Positions 9,401 to 20,052 of a stretch of 64,000 bases of DNA are shown piece by piece. The DNA lies in contig NZ_LQXO02000005.1 of assembly GCF_001639065.2 (NCBI RefSeq), positions 248,001 through 312,000 on the forward strand. Direction: 5' to 3'. The position numbers and the translations under genes are program-made. The notes under the pieces were generated by a model. It saw nothing but the letters and a program-made list of their open reading frames with translations. It was not told the DNA's origin and ran no database searches. Position 1 is the first letter of the stretch. Each line of letters begins with the position of its first letter. This DNA is from Vibrio barjaei. Lineage in GTDB: Bacteria > Pseudomonadota > Gammaproteobacteria > Enterobacterales > Vibrionaceae.

Positions 9401-9418
9401 TATCCTAGAAATAGGATA
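9401..9418 (+). other. GAAA-tetraloop hairpin in the leader of the 69-aa ORF
   Basis: A perfect 7-bp stem TATCCTA/TAGGATA closes a GAAA tetraloop (9408-9411), a GNRA loop typical of structured RNA. It lies 66 nt before the start codon of the small ORF at 9484. Confidence 0.4.
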
Positions 9419-9483
9419 AGCCCAATGGTGTAAACGGCTGGAGCGCACTATAGTTTGCTTAGTAACAACAAAGGAGGTGTTTC

Positions 9484-9693
9484 ATGAGGGCGAGCCCATA
9501 CAGTGATATGCTTTTTAGCTCATGTGGAGTTAAGAGTGTTGTTCGGATGGAGAACTACAACCAAGGCACGTTCGAGCATAACAATCGAAAAAGCGTTGGA
9601 CGTTTAACGGACGACAACAGCGAACGGAAGAGATTTGAAACGGAAGTCTATGGTCACTGGGATTATGATAGTGACTATATTATAGCGGTGTAA
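9484..9693 (+). CDS. Small hypothetical protein, 69 aa
   Basis: A short ORF whose ATG is preceded by an unusually strong ribosome site, AAGGAGGTG at 9472-9480. The product (MRASPYSDMLF...) has no membrane segment and no motif I know. Its second half is rich in charged residues, Asn and Tyr and ends YDSDYIIAV. The strong ribosome site supports real translation, but there is no homology evidence. It could be a leader peptide or regulatory small protein; katG starts 196 nt downstream on the same strand. Confidence 0.5.
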   Translation: MRASPYSDMLFSSCGVKSVVRMENYNQGTFEHNNRKSVGRLTDDNSERKRFETEVYGHWDYDSDYIIAV

Positions 9694-9883
9694 CTCAAAC
9701 CTCTACTAATAAATAGATGGTCACATTGTTTATATTTAGGTAGTTAATATTTGATTGAATTCGGTGTAATGAAATATTAATTACTAACAAATCCATAGTT
9801 GAAGCTGGGTAAATGCTTGGCTTCGATTATTTTAAAATAGTGTGCTTATCGTAATCGTTAAAAGTTATAAATAAAATCGGTGA

Positions 9884-12061
<2,178 letters not shown>

Positions 12062-12071
12062 CCAAGATAAT

Positions 12072-12107
12072 GTGGCCTTGCTAATGTGCAAGGCCACTTT
12101 CTTTTTT
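12072..12107 (+). terminator. katG terminator
   Basis: Perfect 10-bp GC-rich stem GTGGCCTTGC/GCAAGGCCAC (12072-12081 and 12088-12097), 6-nt loop TAATGT, then TTTCTTTTTT. Confidence 0.93.
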
Positions 12108-12138
12108 CACTTTTTCTCTTCCCCTTAATCATTCCAAA

Positions 12139-12169
12139 AAATTATCAAAATTATAATATTAGATAATTT
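12139..12169. promoter_or_regulatory. AT-rich inverted repeat upstream of gloA-nemA
   Basis: Perfect 8-bp arms AAATTATC (12139-12146) and GATAATTT (12162-12169) with a 15-nt spacer, about 105 nt before the gloA start. It could be an operator for an unlinked regulator; the regulator is unknown. Confidence 0.35.
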
Positions 12170-12272
12170 CACCTACTTTCCCATTTACCTTACTCTAGCG
12201 TCAGTTGGAAATAACCATTTAACGTTGTTGGCTTGTTTTACTGCGCTGACAAGAGTTCTGCCGAGGGGTTAC

Positions 12273-12659
12273 ATGAAAGTTTTACACACCATGATTCGAG
12301 TAGTGGACTTAGAAAAGTCCATCAAGTTTTATTCTGAAGTACTTGGCATGAAAATGTTGGATCGTTTCGAAAATGAAGAGTATCGCTATACGCTAGTCTT
12401 CGTGGGCTACGAAGGTCAAGATGCAGGTTCGACTATTGAGTTAACTTACAACTGGGATACAGACAACTATGACCAAGGTAACGCTTGGGGACATATTGCG
12501 ATTGGTTGCGAGGACATTTATGCAGCGTGTGAGCGCATTGAGCAACTTGGTGGCAACATTACTCGCGCTCCGGGTCCTATGAAAGGTGGCGAAACGCACA
12601 TCGCTTTTGTTAAAGATCCAGACGGCTATTCAATTGAGCTTATTCAAACGAGCAAATAG
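12273..12659 (+). CDS. gloA: Lactoylglutathione lyase (glyoxalase I)
   Basis: A 128-residue VOC-fold enzyme that converts the methylglyoxal-glutathione hemithioacetal to S-lactoylglutathione. The four metal ligands known for the E. coli enzyme are in place: His in VLHTMIRV (residue 5), Glu in TIELTYNW, His in WGHIAIG and Glu in YSIELIQ. I chose ATG 12273 because GAGGGG lies at 12263-12268 and the protein then starts as the family does; the longer open frame from 12225 is not needed. It precedes nemA by 10 nt, a pairing seen in E. coli nemRA-gloA, so the two likely form an electrophile-detoxification operon. Confidence 0.93.
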   Translation: MKVLHTMIRVVDLEKSIKFYSEVLGMKMLDRFENEEYRYTLVFVGYEGQDAGSTIELTYNWDTDNYDQGNAWGHIAIGCEDIYAACERIEQLGGNITRAPGPMKGGETHIAFVKDPDGYSIELIQTSK

Positions 12660-12669
12660 GGGTATCGCA

Positions 12670-13767
12670 ATGACAGATTCAATGCTTCAACCAATTCAGC
12701 TTGGTTCATTAACACTTAAAAACCGCATCGTAATGCCACCTATGACTCGCTCTCGTGCGACTCAACCTGGTAACTCTGCTAACGATATGATGGCCGAATA
12801 CTACGCACAGCGCGCGTCTGCTGGTTTAATCGTTGCCGAAGGCACACAAATTTCACCAATGGGACAAGGTTATGCTTGGACTCCTGGTATTTATTCAGAC
12901 GAGCAAATCGCGGGTTGGAAAAAAGTCACTGATGCCGTACACGCAAAAGACGGAGCTATCTTTGCTCAGCTTTGGCACGTTGGTCGTGTCACACATCCAG
13001 ACAATATTGGTGGCAAGCAGCCTATCTCATCTTCGGCTCTAAAAGCTGAAAACGTAAAAGTATTTGTGGATAATGGCTCGAACGAACCTGGCTTTGTTGA
13101 TGTGGTCGAGCCTCGTGCGATGACAAAAGAAGATATTCAAGAAGTCGTTGGTCAATACCGTCAAGCAGCACTGAATGCGATCGAGGCTGGTTTTGATGGT
13201 ATCGAATTGCATGGTGCAAACGGCTATTTAATCAACCAATTTATTGACTCTGAAGCAAACAACCGTGATGACGAATACGGTGGTCCAATCGAAAATCGTC
13301 TTCGCTTTTTAGATGAAGTCGTCGCAGCTGTCGTAGATGCGATTGGTTCCGACAAAGTAGGTGTTCGTCTTGCGCCATTTACTTCACTTAACGGCACAGT
13401 AGATAAGACGCCAATTGATACTTACACCGCTGCGGCTCGCGTATTGGAAAAACACCACGTAGTCTATATGCACATTGCAGAAGTCGATTGGGATGATGCC
13501 CCAGACACACCTGCGGAATTTAAGACCGCAGTAAGAGAAGCGTACCAAGGTACGATCATTTATGCAGGTCGCTACAACCAAGAGAAAGCCGAAAAAGCAC
13601 TGTCTGACGGTATTACGGATATGGTAGGTTTTGGTCGTCCGTTTATCGCCAACCCTGACTTACCGAGTCGCCTAGAACACGGTTACCCGCTTGCAGAACA
13701 TAATCCTAATACTTTGTTTGGTGGTAACGAAGTGGGCCTATTAGACTACCCAGAGTACCACGCTTAA
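12670..13767 (+). CDS. nemA: Old yellow enzyme-family alkene reductase (N-ethylmaleimide reductase)
   Basis: A 365-residue FMN TIM-barrel oxidoreductase that reduces electrophilic alkenes, nitro compounds and similar toxic substrates with NAD(P)H. Family marks are LKNRIVMPPMTRSR, FAQLWHVGRVTH, the His-Asn pair in GIELHGANGYLINQF, GVRLAPF, and the phosphate-binding end DMVGFGRPFIANPDL. ATG 12670 follows AGGGG at 12658-12662. It lies 10 nt after gloA and is followed by a terminator, so the operon is gloA-nemA. No nemR-like TetR gene is in the window. Confidence 0.94.
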   Translation: MTDSMLQPIQLGSLTLKNRIVMPPMTRSRATQPGNSANDMMAEYYAQRASAGLIVAEGTQISPMGQGYAWTPGIYSDEQIAGWKKVTDAVHAKDGAIFAQLWHVGRVTHPDNIGGKQPISSSALKAENVKVFVDNGSNEPGFVDVVEPRAMTKEDIQEVVGQYRQAALNAIEAGFDGIELHGANGYLINQFIDSEANNRDDEYGGPIENRLRFLDEVVAAVVDAIGSDKVGVRLAPFTSLNGTVDKTPIDTYTAAARVLEKHHVVYMHIAEVDWDDAPDTPAEFKTAVREAYQGTIIYAGRYNQEKAEKALSDGITDMVGFGRPFIANPDLPSRLEHGYPLAEHNPNTLFGGNEVGLLDYPEYHA

Positions 13768-13785
13768 TCGTTTTCTATTGTAATT

Positions 13786-13819
13786 AGCCCAAGGCGCTGA
13801 GAAGTACTTTGGGCTTTTT
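13786..13819 (+). terminator. gloA-nemA terminator
   Basis: Stem AGCCCAAGG / CTTTGGGCT (13786-13794 with 13807-13815, one wobble) followed by TTTTT. Confidence 0.87.
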
Positions 13820-13898
13820 ACTTTTGTGACAATCAAACGTAGCTTTAGTACAATCCTTAGCCTGTTCATTTGTATTAATTTTCGTAGACCTAAGACCG

Positions 13899-14174
13899 AT
13901 GAGTTTTACTGACATTCAAAGCAAGCTTGCTGAATTTACCTCTATCGAGCAGGTGTTCGAGTACTTTGAGGTTGAGTTTGACAGTAAATTTGTCGAAGAG
14001 TATCGCTTACCTTTACTAAAACGGTTCAATGGCTACTTGATTATGCAAAAGCCGGAAGACTGGTTTGCTGCGAGACGAGTCCTTCGCAATGCCTACTGCA
14101 AAGTTCAAAGGGGACGGCTCGATCCACATACTCGTTCAGCTTGTCGTGGGTGTACTTCCTGCATCAGACGATAA
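13899..14174 (+). CDS. NifW-like protein
   Basis: A 91-residue protein resembling the nitrogenase stabilising/protective NifW family. The match rests on the N-terminal block: leucine-rich start, a VFEYFEVEFD segment, and RLPLLKRFNGYL followed by an aromatic patch (EDWFAARRVL). The C-terminus has CRGCTSC, three cysteines that might bind a metal. There is no nitrogenase gene in the window, and the neighbours (nemA and an outer-membrane protein) do not suggest nitrogen fixation. The function here is unknown; a generic protective or scaffolding role is only a guess. Confidence 0.65.
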   Translation: MSFTDIQSKLAEFTSIEQVFEYFEVEFDSKFVEEYRLPLLKRFNGYLIMQKPEDWFAARRVLRNAYCKVQRGRLDPHTRSACRGCTSCIRR

Positions 14175-14353
14175 TGATTATTTGTATCCCTTCCGAATGT
14201 TAAAAATCTAATGCCTTGATAGTGATGTGTTTTATCTGGCTTTGTTATTGATTAAATCAGACTAAATCCACTATTAAACTCTCCTCCATCGATCATATAT
14301 CGGCTAATCCTTAAGATTCTCATCAACAGTTAATCACTACGAGAATTTATCCG

Positions 14354-15166
14354 ATGAAATCAAAAAAACTTCTTTCCACCCTTGTTATGACAACGCTAAT
14401 GTCTGGCTTTGTTTCGAGCGCGGTCGCTGCTAACACAAACGATAGCGTGCAAGACATGTCTGACCCCTTAGCTGTGTACACACAAGCGGGAGCAGGGGTG
14501 ACGGATAAAGGCTTAAACGTAAAAATCGGTAGAGCTTATGACACTGGCAATGACGACACGATGGCAATGAACGTGTTGGAGATTAAAGGTTTTGCTGGCA
14601 GCTCATTAGGTTGGTCTGGTACCGCAGAACGTGATGATTCTATCGACTCAGTTCGTTTTCGTAATTTTACGATTAATACGACCAGCGGCTTAGGAAGACA
14701 GATTGACCTTAACTATGATGTCGACCAAGAAGCTCTTAATACTTCTTATAGCTTTATACAGGCGCTCCCAAATTGGGGGGGGCTACAGCTGTACCCACTA
14801 GCAGGCCTTGGAGTGCAGATTAAAAATGGCGAATTTACGGGCGATAAAGTTGAAAACGCATCAGATGGACAAGTTAATCCTCAAGATAAATATATCGGAT
14901 TTACAGTCCCAGGTGTCTATGCCGTTGTCGGTGGATACAGTAAATATGCTATTACCGATAAGTTGTGGCTTAACTACAACCCAATGTGGATGACACCATT
15001 AGCGGGCTCTCAAGCTTGGACTGATGCCGGCTCGGTTTTCATGAATGAGTTTGCAGTATCTTACCAATTTACACCGCGATTTAACGTTCGTTATTTTGCC
15101 AACTGGACACACGACCAGTCTTATTTTGATGGTGATCAACGCGTCGAATTTAACTATCAGTTCTAA
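14354..15166 (+). CDS. Outer-membrane beta-barrel protein, porin-like
   Basis: A 270-residue protein with a clear signal peptide (MKSKKLLSTLV... cleaved near AVAA, residues 1-26) and alternating polar/hydrophobic strands typical of a beta barrel. It ends in YQF, the C-terminal aromatic signature read by the BAM machinery. The substrate is unknown. It is followed 61 nt downstream by a second outer-membrane protein gene on the same strand, so the two may share a role or transcript. Confidence 0.75.
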   Translation: MKSKKLLSTLVMTTLMSGFVSSAVAANTNDSVQDMSDPLAVYTQAGAGVTDKGLNVKIGRAYDTGNDDTMAMNVLEIKGFAGSSLGWSGTAERDDSIDSVRFRNFTINTTSGLGRQIDLNYDVDQEALNTSYSFIQALPNWGGLQLYPLAGLGVQIKNGEFTGDKVENASDGQVNPQDKYIGFTVPGVYAVVGGYSKYAITDKLWLNYNPMWMTPLAGSQAWTDAGSVFMNEFAVSYQFTPRFNVRYFANWTHDQSYFDGDQRVEFNYQF

Positions 15167-15227
15167 CTCCAAATCGTTAGAAGTAATCCGATTAATATCC
15201 ACCACAAGATAGTTTAAGTTGACCAAA

Positions 15228-16391
15228 ATGAAACATGCCAAGTCTTTATTCTTATTAGCGACAATGCTCATCAGCATTAATGTACACGCGACATCTTTTA
15301 CTGACCCTGTAGATGGGCAGTTAGATATGGGTAACTACTTGGCGGAAAATGCGTACGGTTTCCTCCCAGTTCCGATATTTATCACTGAACCCGCCTTAGG
15401 TTATGGGGGAGGAATGATGGGGGTGTTTCTTCATGAATCTGAAAGCCAAAAAGAGAAACGCAAAAAGCTAGCTCTAGAGTCCTTAGATGGTGGAGCTAAG
15501 TTACTTACTCCGGCTATTACGGTTGCGGGTGCTTTTGGAACTCAAAATGGTACGTGGGCTGGATTTATCGGTCATCGTCATACTTGGAACAAAGACAGTA
15601 TCCGCTATTTAGGTGGAGCGTTTTACGGTGATATTCACATGAACTTTTATGCGCCGTTTGCTAAAGATGATGCGTCTGGCTTTGAGATGGGGATGAACGG
15701 CTATGGGGTTATGCAAAAACTACAGTTTCGATTGGGTGATTCGCCAGTTTTACTGGGTATTAGTCAGAAATTTGTAGCACCAGAACTCAGTGTCATTGAC
15801 TCGAGCAAAGCTGATCAATTAGCGAATAGACTTTTTAATATGACGCCGACAGTTTCTGGTCTTGGGGCAATTGCAGAGTACGACACCAGAAACAACTTTT
15901 TCTACCCAACCTCAGGGGGAGACTATAAGGCTGAGTATACGGTCTTCAGCAACCATCTCGGTAGCGATTATGACTTTCAAACATTTGCAGCAGAAGGCAC
16001 ACAATATTTTCCGGTGAGTCGAAAATGGAATATCGCTCTGAAAGGAAAGTACGACACATTGTCCACAGATGAGAGGTTACTACCGCCACCTGCTTATCCC
16101 GATGTAGAACTCCGAGGTATTGCAAGAAATCGATACCAAGGCACTTCCACGGCTTCAATTGAATCACAGGTTACTTACAGCTTCACAAATCGTTGGTCTA
16201 GCTCCGTCTTTGCAGGCTTAGGTTCGGCTACGGACTCTACAAACGAACTATTTAGTGACGGAAATCACTATGCATATGGAGTGGGGTTTCGCTACCTCAT
16301 CGCGCGTCGATATGGATTAAAAGTTGGGATAGATATAGCCAAAAGCGAAGAAGATAACGCGCTTTACATCCAAGTTGGCACAGGACTTTAA
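15228..16391 (+). CDS. BamA/TamA-family-like outer-membrane protein
   Basis: A 387-residue protein with a signal peptide (KHAKSLFLLATMLISINVHA). It resembles the C-terminal surface-antigen barrel of the Omp85/BamA family: PVPIFITEPALGYGGG near the start, LGAIAEYDTRNNFFYPTSGG, and RGIARNRYQGTSTASIESQ in the second half. POTRA domains are absent, so it is not a full BamA or TamA. I chose ATG 15228 over TTG 15219; no strong ribosome site decides this. The role is unknown. Confidence 0.75.
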   Translation: MKHAKSLFLLATMLISINVHATSFTDPVDGQLDMGNYLAENAYGFLPVPIFITEPALGYGGGMMGVFLHESESQKEKRKKLALESLDGGAKLLTPAITVAGAFGTQNGTWAGFIGHRHTWNKDSIRYLGGAFYGDIHMNFYAPFAKDDASGFEMGMNGYGVMQKLQFRLGDSPVLLGISQKFVAPELSVIDSSKADQLANRLFNMTPTVSGLGAIAEYDTRNNFFYPTSGGDYKAEYTVFSNHLGSDYDFQTFAAEGTQYFPVSRKWNIALKGKYDTLSTDERLLPPPAYPDVELRGIARNRYQGTSTASIESQVTYSFTNRWSSSVFAGLGSATDSTNELFSDGNHYAYGVGFRYLIARRYGLKVGIDIAKSEEDNALYIQVGTGL

Positions 16392-16445
16392 CAAAATAAA
16401 TTATTCAATATTTTCTATTTAGTACAACATTAAAAGGTAATTACT

Positions 16446-16775
16446 ATGAACATTAACTTTAATACACAAGGTATTGTTTTATCGGAAAGCATGCGTTCAC
16501 ACTGTGTCACTATAGCTGACCATTTATTCGCATTGCACCCACAGGCAACGGAGATTTTCATCTCGATAATCTACCACCGTTCTTATGGGCAATATGATGT
16601 TGAGCTTAAAGTTCACGCTGAGCATCAATGGTGTTTCGTTAAACACTCTGGTGATGAGTTCTACCATGTCGCGACTGAAGCATTTTCTGCTATGACGCAT
16701 AAACTTCAGAAACAAAAAACGAAAGCAAAAAGAGAGCTTAGAGACCATTCATTGGAGGTGGAACACGATGACTAG
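16446..16775 (+). CDS. HPF/RaiA-like ribosome-associated protein
   Basis: A 109-residue protein with the layout of the ribosome hibernation promoting factor/sigma-54 modulation family: MNINFNTQGIVLSESMRSHC start, central ISIIYHRSYGQYDVELKVHA strand pair, and a Lys-rich final helix MTHKLQKQKTKAKREL. The family binds the 30S decoding site in starved cells and stalls translation. Vibrios have the usual hpf in the rpoN operon, so this is a divergent paralogue. It overlaps the next gene by 8 nt, which suggests coupled translation. Ribosome binding has not been shown for this form. Confidence 0.7.
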   Translation: MNINFNTQGIVLSESMRSHCVTIADHLFALHPQATEIFISIIYHRSYGQYDVELKVHAEHQWCFVKHSGDEFYHVATEAFSAMTHKLQKQKTKAKRELRDHSLEVEHDD

Positions 16776-17304
16776 CCATAACTTAACCTATGACCTATTG
16801 GAGTGTGGTCGTTGTCGTCAACGTGTCATGCTTACCAGCAAAAGTAGTGGAGAGCTACAATGTTGTGGTTTCCCTATGCGCAATGTCACTTATGATCGAC
16901 TTGGGCATTACTTGGATTTGTCATTAGCACAAAAATCATCCTTGGCTCAATGCTTGAGTACCATTCAAAGTAAACTTGAGCAAAGTGATTCTTCCAATAA
17001 AGAACTGACTCATTTGAAAGAGCTAATTAACCGCCAGCAAGCTGTCGCGGGCAAGTTTGCGCAACTATTAATGGGTATATCGGATGAGCCGGCAAGTTTG
17101 TCGAAGTCTTTCATGAACGTCATTGATGACCTCTACCTTTCTTCGTTAAACCTTTATCCTAGCTTTTCTTTGGAAGCAAAAAGTGAAGCAAAGATGGAAT
17201 ACGTAAGGCTTTTTGATGAGGCTACAGAGCTCGATAAGGAAACCATCGCGTTGTTAGAGGACACCTTATACCGAGTAGAAAAAAGTCCTCAGTCCACACC
17301 ATAA
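16768..17304 (+). CDS. Desulforedoxin-like CxxC/CC protein coupled to the HPF-like gene
   Basis: A 178-residue protein. Near residues 12-35 it has C-G-R-C followed about 15 residues later by C-C-G-F-P-M, the C-x2-C...CC pattern of desulforedoxin and the desulfoferrodoxin N-terminal domain, which bind one iron (or zinc) atom through four cysteines. The rest is helical and acidic with no known domain. It starts inside the end of the HPF-like gene (8-nt overlap), so the two proteins are probably made together. A redox- or metal-sensing partner of the HPF-like protein is inference. Confidence 0.6.
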   Translation: MTSHNLTYDLLECGRCRQRVMLTSKSSGELQCCGFPMRNVTYDRLGHYLDLSLAQKSSLAQCLSTIQSKLEQSDSSNKELTHLKELINRQQAVAGKFAQLLMGISDEPASLSKSFMNVIDDLYLSSLNLYPSFSLEAKSEAKMEYVRLFDEATELDKETIALLEDTLYRVEKSPQSTP

Positions 17305-17346
17305 TGCTCACTTCAAATAAACAGAAATTACTGACTCACCACGTGT

Positions 17347-17377
17347 AAAGACAGCTATAACCAATGGCTGTCTTTTT
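17347..17377 (+). terminator. Terminator after the HPF/desulforedoxin-like pair
   Basis: Perfect 9-bp stem AAAGACAGC/GCTGTCTTT (17347-17355 and 17367-17375) with T5 at its 3' end. Confidence 0.88.
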
Positions 17378-17458
17378 GTTTTCGCAATTAGTCATTCGTA
17401 ATTTGATTTGAATGGACTATATTTAATTTAGGCGAATCAGACAGATAGAGCGGAAATA

Positions 17459-18355
17459 ATGGATCTAAATCTCCTTAAAACCTTTGACGCGGTTATTAAG
17501 TCGAAAAGTGTGAACGAAGCGGCCGAAGTTCTCAACATAACTGCTCCAGCGGTCAGTCATGCGCTCAATAGGCTAAGGGATGAGTATCAAGATCCGCTGT
17601 TTATTCGTCAGGGAAGAGGCATTGTACCTACCAATTTTGCTATTGAGCTTCACAACGAGATTCAAGAACCGCTTAGTCTGTTGTTGAATGGATCCAAATC
17701 ACGTCAAGACTTTGAACCTGAGTTAAGCCAACGTACCTTTCGCATTTCCAGCCATAAAGACATTGACTTAATCGTAGTTCCCCCTTTGGTTCGCTATAAA
17801 AATGTGCATGCACCGAATGTCACCATACAGGCAGATATTGAACACCTGAATGAACAAGACCGACACGACGACCTGCGACGTCGCCGTGTGGATGTAATAT
17901 TGGCGACGGTGCCATTAGAGGATAGGGGCTACCACAATGAGGTACTCTTTGAGCAAGAGTTGGTGGTTACCGTTAGTAAAGATCATCCAAGAATACAGAG
18001 TGAATTGACGATGGAGGATTTTCTTAGAGAAAGCCACATTACGTGGAAAACCCAACGCCTTAATACAAATACATTGGACTCTGTGGCGATTGACGTCGCG
18101 CTACCGCCACGACAAGTCGCATATTCTACTGGCTCCAGTGCGACGGCGTTGGTTATGGCGGCACAAACAGATTGGCTTGCTGTCAGTGGCCAATGGCAAG
18201 CGGAACAGCTTGCAGAGTCTCTCGGACTAAATGTCTTTCCAATACCATTTGAAACTCAGAAAGTTCCGGTTTACATGACGTGGCATCAGTCCCAAAAAAA
18301 CGACAAAGGACATGAGTGGTTTCGGCAAGCGATAGTGTCATCGCTTGATCTGTAG
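17459..18355 (+). CDS. LysR-family transcriptional regulator
   Basis: A 298-residue protein. The N-terminal winged helix (LLKTFDAVIKSKSVNEAAEV, then ITAPAVSHALNRLRDEYQDPLF) is standard for the family, and residues about 90-298 form the periplasmic-binding-protein-like effector domain. It has RFRISSHKDID-like strands as in the ArgP/NodD-type subgroup with EDRGYHNEVLF. No operator or divergent target is visible. It is preceded and followed by terminators, so it appears monocistronic. Confidence 0.9.
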   Translation: MDLNLLKTFDAVIKSKSVNEAAEVLNITAPAVSHALNRLRDEYQDPLFIRQGRGIVPTNFAIELHNEIQEPLSLLLNGSKSRQDFEPELSQRTFRISSHKDIDLIVVPPLVRYKNVHAPNVTIQADIEHLNEQDRHDDLRRRRVDVILATVPLEDRGYHNEVLFEQELVVTVSKDHPRIQSELTMEDFLRESHITWKTQRLNTNTLDSVAIDVALPPRQVAYSTGSSATALVMAAQTDWLAVSGQWQAEQLAESLGLNVFPIPFETQKVPVYMTWHQSQKNDKGHEWFRQAIVSSLDL

Positions 18356-18389
18356 ACAGTAAAGCGACTTTACAAGATCCCAATTAGAT

Positions 18390-18415
18390 AGCGACCCAAC
18401 AGTGGTCGCTTTTTG
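18390..18415. terminator. Terminator between convergent LysR and MAPEG genes
   Basis: Perfect 7-bp stem AGCGACC/GGTCGCT (18390-18396 and 18404-18410) followed by TTTTT on the plus strand. It serves the LysR gene. Confidence 0.8.
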
Positions 18416-18438
18416 GTGTGAATGCTGACGAAAAGTAG

Positions 18439-18957
18439 TTAGAAAATGACGGCAGTGAGTAAGGCTAGCAATAACACTGCAGACGAGTAAAAGGTTAGTG
18501 CGAAGCCAAATGATCGTGCTGGTGCTCCGTATTTATACCCTATTGCAAACAGGATTCGACCTATAACGAAAAGAGCTGAGCATATTGGAACCGCAGTAAG
18601 CCAAAGGCTGGGCGCCAGCGTACTCCACGCAAAGTAGATGGGCAGAGCTATGACAAGCTGTTCAAGGGTGTTCTGGATGATGCTCTGCAAGATACGTGCT
18701 TGTTGTGAGCCTTGAGTGAGGCCACTACCATCAATATCTTCTGCACTAAAAAAACGATGTTTAGCCAGTCGCCCAATGGATATGAGTAAAAATAACGTCG
18801 GTAGAATAAACGAGTAGGACAGGACTTCTAAGCGATTTGTATTGTCATCAAAACTCAATGGGTTTGAATAAATCGCATAACCTATGGATGCCAATGAAAG
18901 GAACAAAGCCAGTCCCATGCCTTTGGCAACGCCTTGCTGTTTGGTTGAAAGTGCCAT
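18439..18957 (-). CDS. MAPEG-family membrane protein
   Basis: A 172-residue protein with about four membrane helices. The segment QNTLEQLVIALPIYF followed by RILFAIGYKYGAPARSFGFA is typical of the MAPEG superfamily (membrane-associated proteins in eicosanoid and glutathione metabolism). Bacterial members are often glutathione-transferase-like, but the substrate of this one is unknown. It lies in the inner membrane and is separated from the next minus-strand operon by 95 nt. Confidence 0.83.
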   Translation of the reverse strand: MALSTKQQGVAKGMGLALFLSLASIGYAIYSNPLSFDDNTNRLEVLSYSFILPTLFLLISIGRLAKHRFFSAEDIDGSGLTQGSQQARILQSIIQNTLEQLVIALPIYFAWSTLAPSLWLTAVPICSALFVIGRILFAIGYKYGAPARSFGFALTFYSSAVLLLALLTAVIF

Positions 18958-19052
18958 TAAGTCGCCCTTCTATGTGATTATGAAGGGCTGAAAACAGCCC
19001 TCTCTTTGTGATTGAAGTCGTGTTCGGGTATGTATATCCCTAAATAACAAGG

Positions 19053-20048
19053 TTAACCTTCAAATAACCAGTTCTGCCAACTCTGCATTCTTAAAATCAC
19101 TTTACGGACAATACTGAACATCTCCCATTTAGGTGAATAAACCGCAACATGAGCATCAGTGCCCGAAGGTATTGGCATACCTTGCAAAAGTGATGGGTTG
19201 TCCAACTCAACTTTTACTAAGATCCTACCGTTATGAGGTATCTGTTCTGGATACTTCATGATGCCAGATGGAGTAATCGCACCTTGCGCAAATATATCGT
19301 TCACTTGTACTACATGGGCTTTATACGCGTGACCTGGAATAGTATTAAAGGTTACTTCTGCTGGATACCCAGCTTTAATATAGCGCGCAGGCGCTTGTTT
19401 AAACGCAGCGAATAGTTGCTTGTCTTCTTTATGTACGAACGTTAGATTGCCTTGAAATGGCATAATACGGCTTTTCATGCCTGGGCGAAGTGCCACTTGA
19501 GTTACGTAGCCATCAGTAGGCGCTTTTACAGTAGTTTTCGCTAAGTTAAATTTCGCTAACTCTAACTGAGATTGGTATTTGCTTTGGTTGGCTTTTTGTT
19601 CCAACAATTGAGTTTCGATATTGTCGATATTTTCTTGCGATGAAAACCCTTTCTTACCTAGTTTCTGGTAGCGAACCAATTCTGATTCATAAAATTCAAT
19701 GGCAGAGGATGTTCTTTGAATGTCGCTTTCTATGCGGCTCACCTTATCTTGGAAAGGCGTTTTATCGATTTGATAAAGTGGATCGCCAGCTTTCACTTGT
19801 TGATTTCCTTTCACATAGACATCGGTAATTAACCCCTCAACTTGTGATGTGATAGGAGTCGTGACGCTGTATAAACGAGCCATACGAGAAACTGGTTGAT
19901 ACATCGCCATATAGAGAAAGATCCAACCTACGATAAATAGCCCAATAACGCTGGCCGTTGTTAGCGTCCATTTATTTTTCGGCACTTTAAAAGCTTTAAA
20001 GACAATGACGCAAAGTGCTGCGTAACTCAGGATGATGAGCGTTTCCAT
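19053..20048 (-). CDS. yiaV: HlyD-family membrane fusion protein, YiaV-like
   Basis: A 331-residue protein with one N-terminal membrane helix, then the lipoyl/barrel halves of a periplasmic adaptor (ITSQVEGLITDVYVKGNQQV and VKAPTDGYVTQVALRPGM) on either side of a coiled coil. I chose the ATG at 20048 because AGGAGT lies 6 nt before it on the minus strand; the longer frame to 20093 would overlap the previous gene. The next gene upstream is a DUF3302/YiaW-like gene with a 4-nt gap, the same pairing as E. coli yiaW-yiaV. The transported substrate is unknown and no pump gene lies beside it. Confidence 0.85.
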   Translation of the reverse strand: METLIILSYAALCVIVFKAFKVPKNKWTLTTASVIGLFIVGWIFLYMAMYQPVSRMARLYSVTTPITSQVEGLITDVYVKGNQQVKAGDPLYQIDKTPFQDKVSRIESDIQRTSSAIEFYESELVRYQKLGKKGFSSQENIDNIETQLLEQKANQSKYQSQLELAKFNLAKTTVKAPTDGYVTQVALRPGMKSRIMPFQGNLTFVHKEDKQLFAAFKQAPARYIKAGYPAEVTFNTIPGHAYKAHVVQVNDIFAQGAITPSGIMKYPEQIPHNGRILVKVELDNPSLLQGMPIPSGTDAHVAVYSPKWEMFSIVRKVILRMQSWQNWLFEG

Positions 20049-20052
20049 TTCG

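Noticed and set aside
9340..9483. Cyclic-di-GMP (GEMM) riboswitch
   Set aside because: The GAAA tetraloop hairpin suggested it, but the tetraloop-receptor stem and conserved junction are missing.
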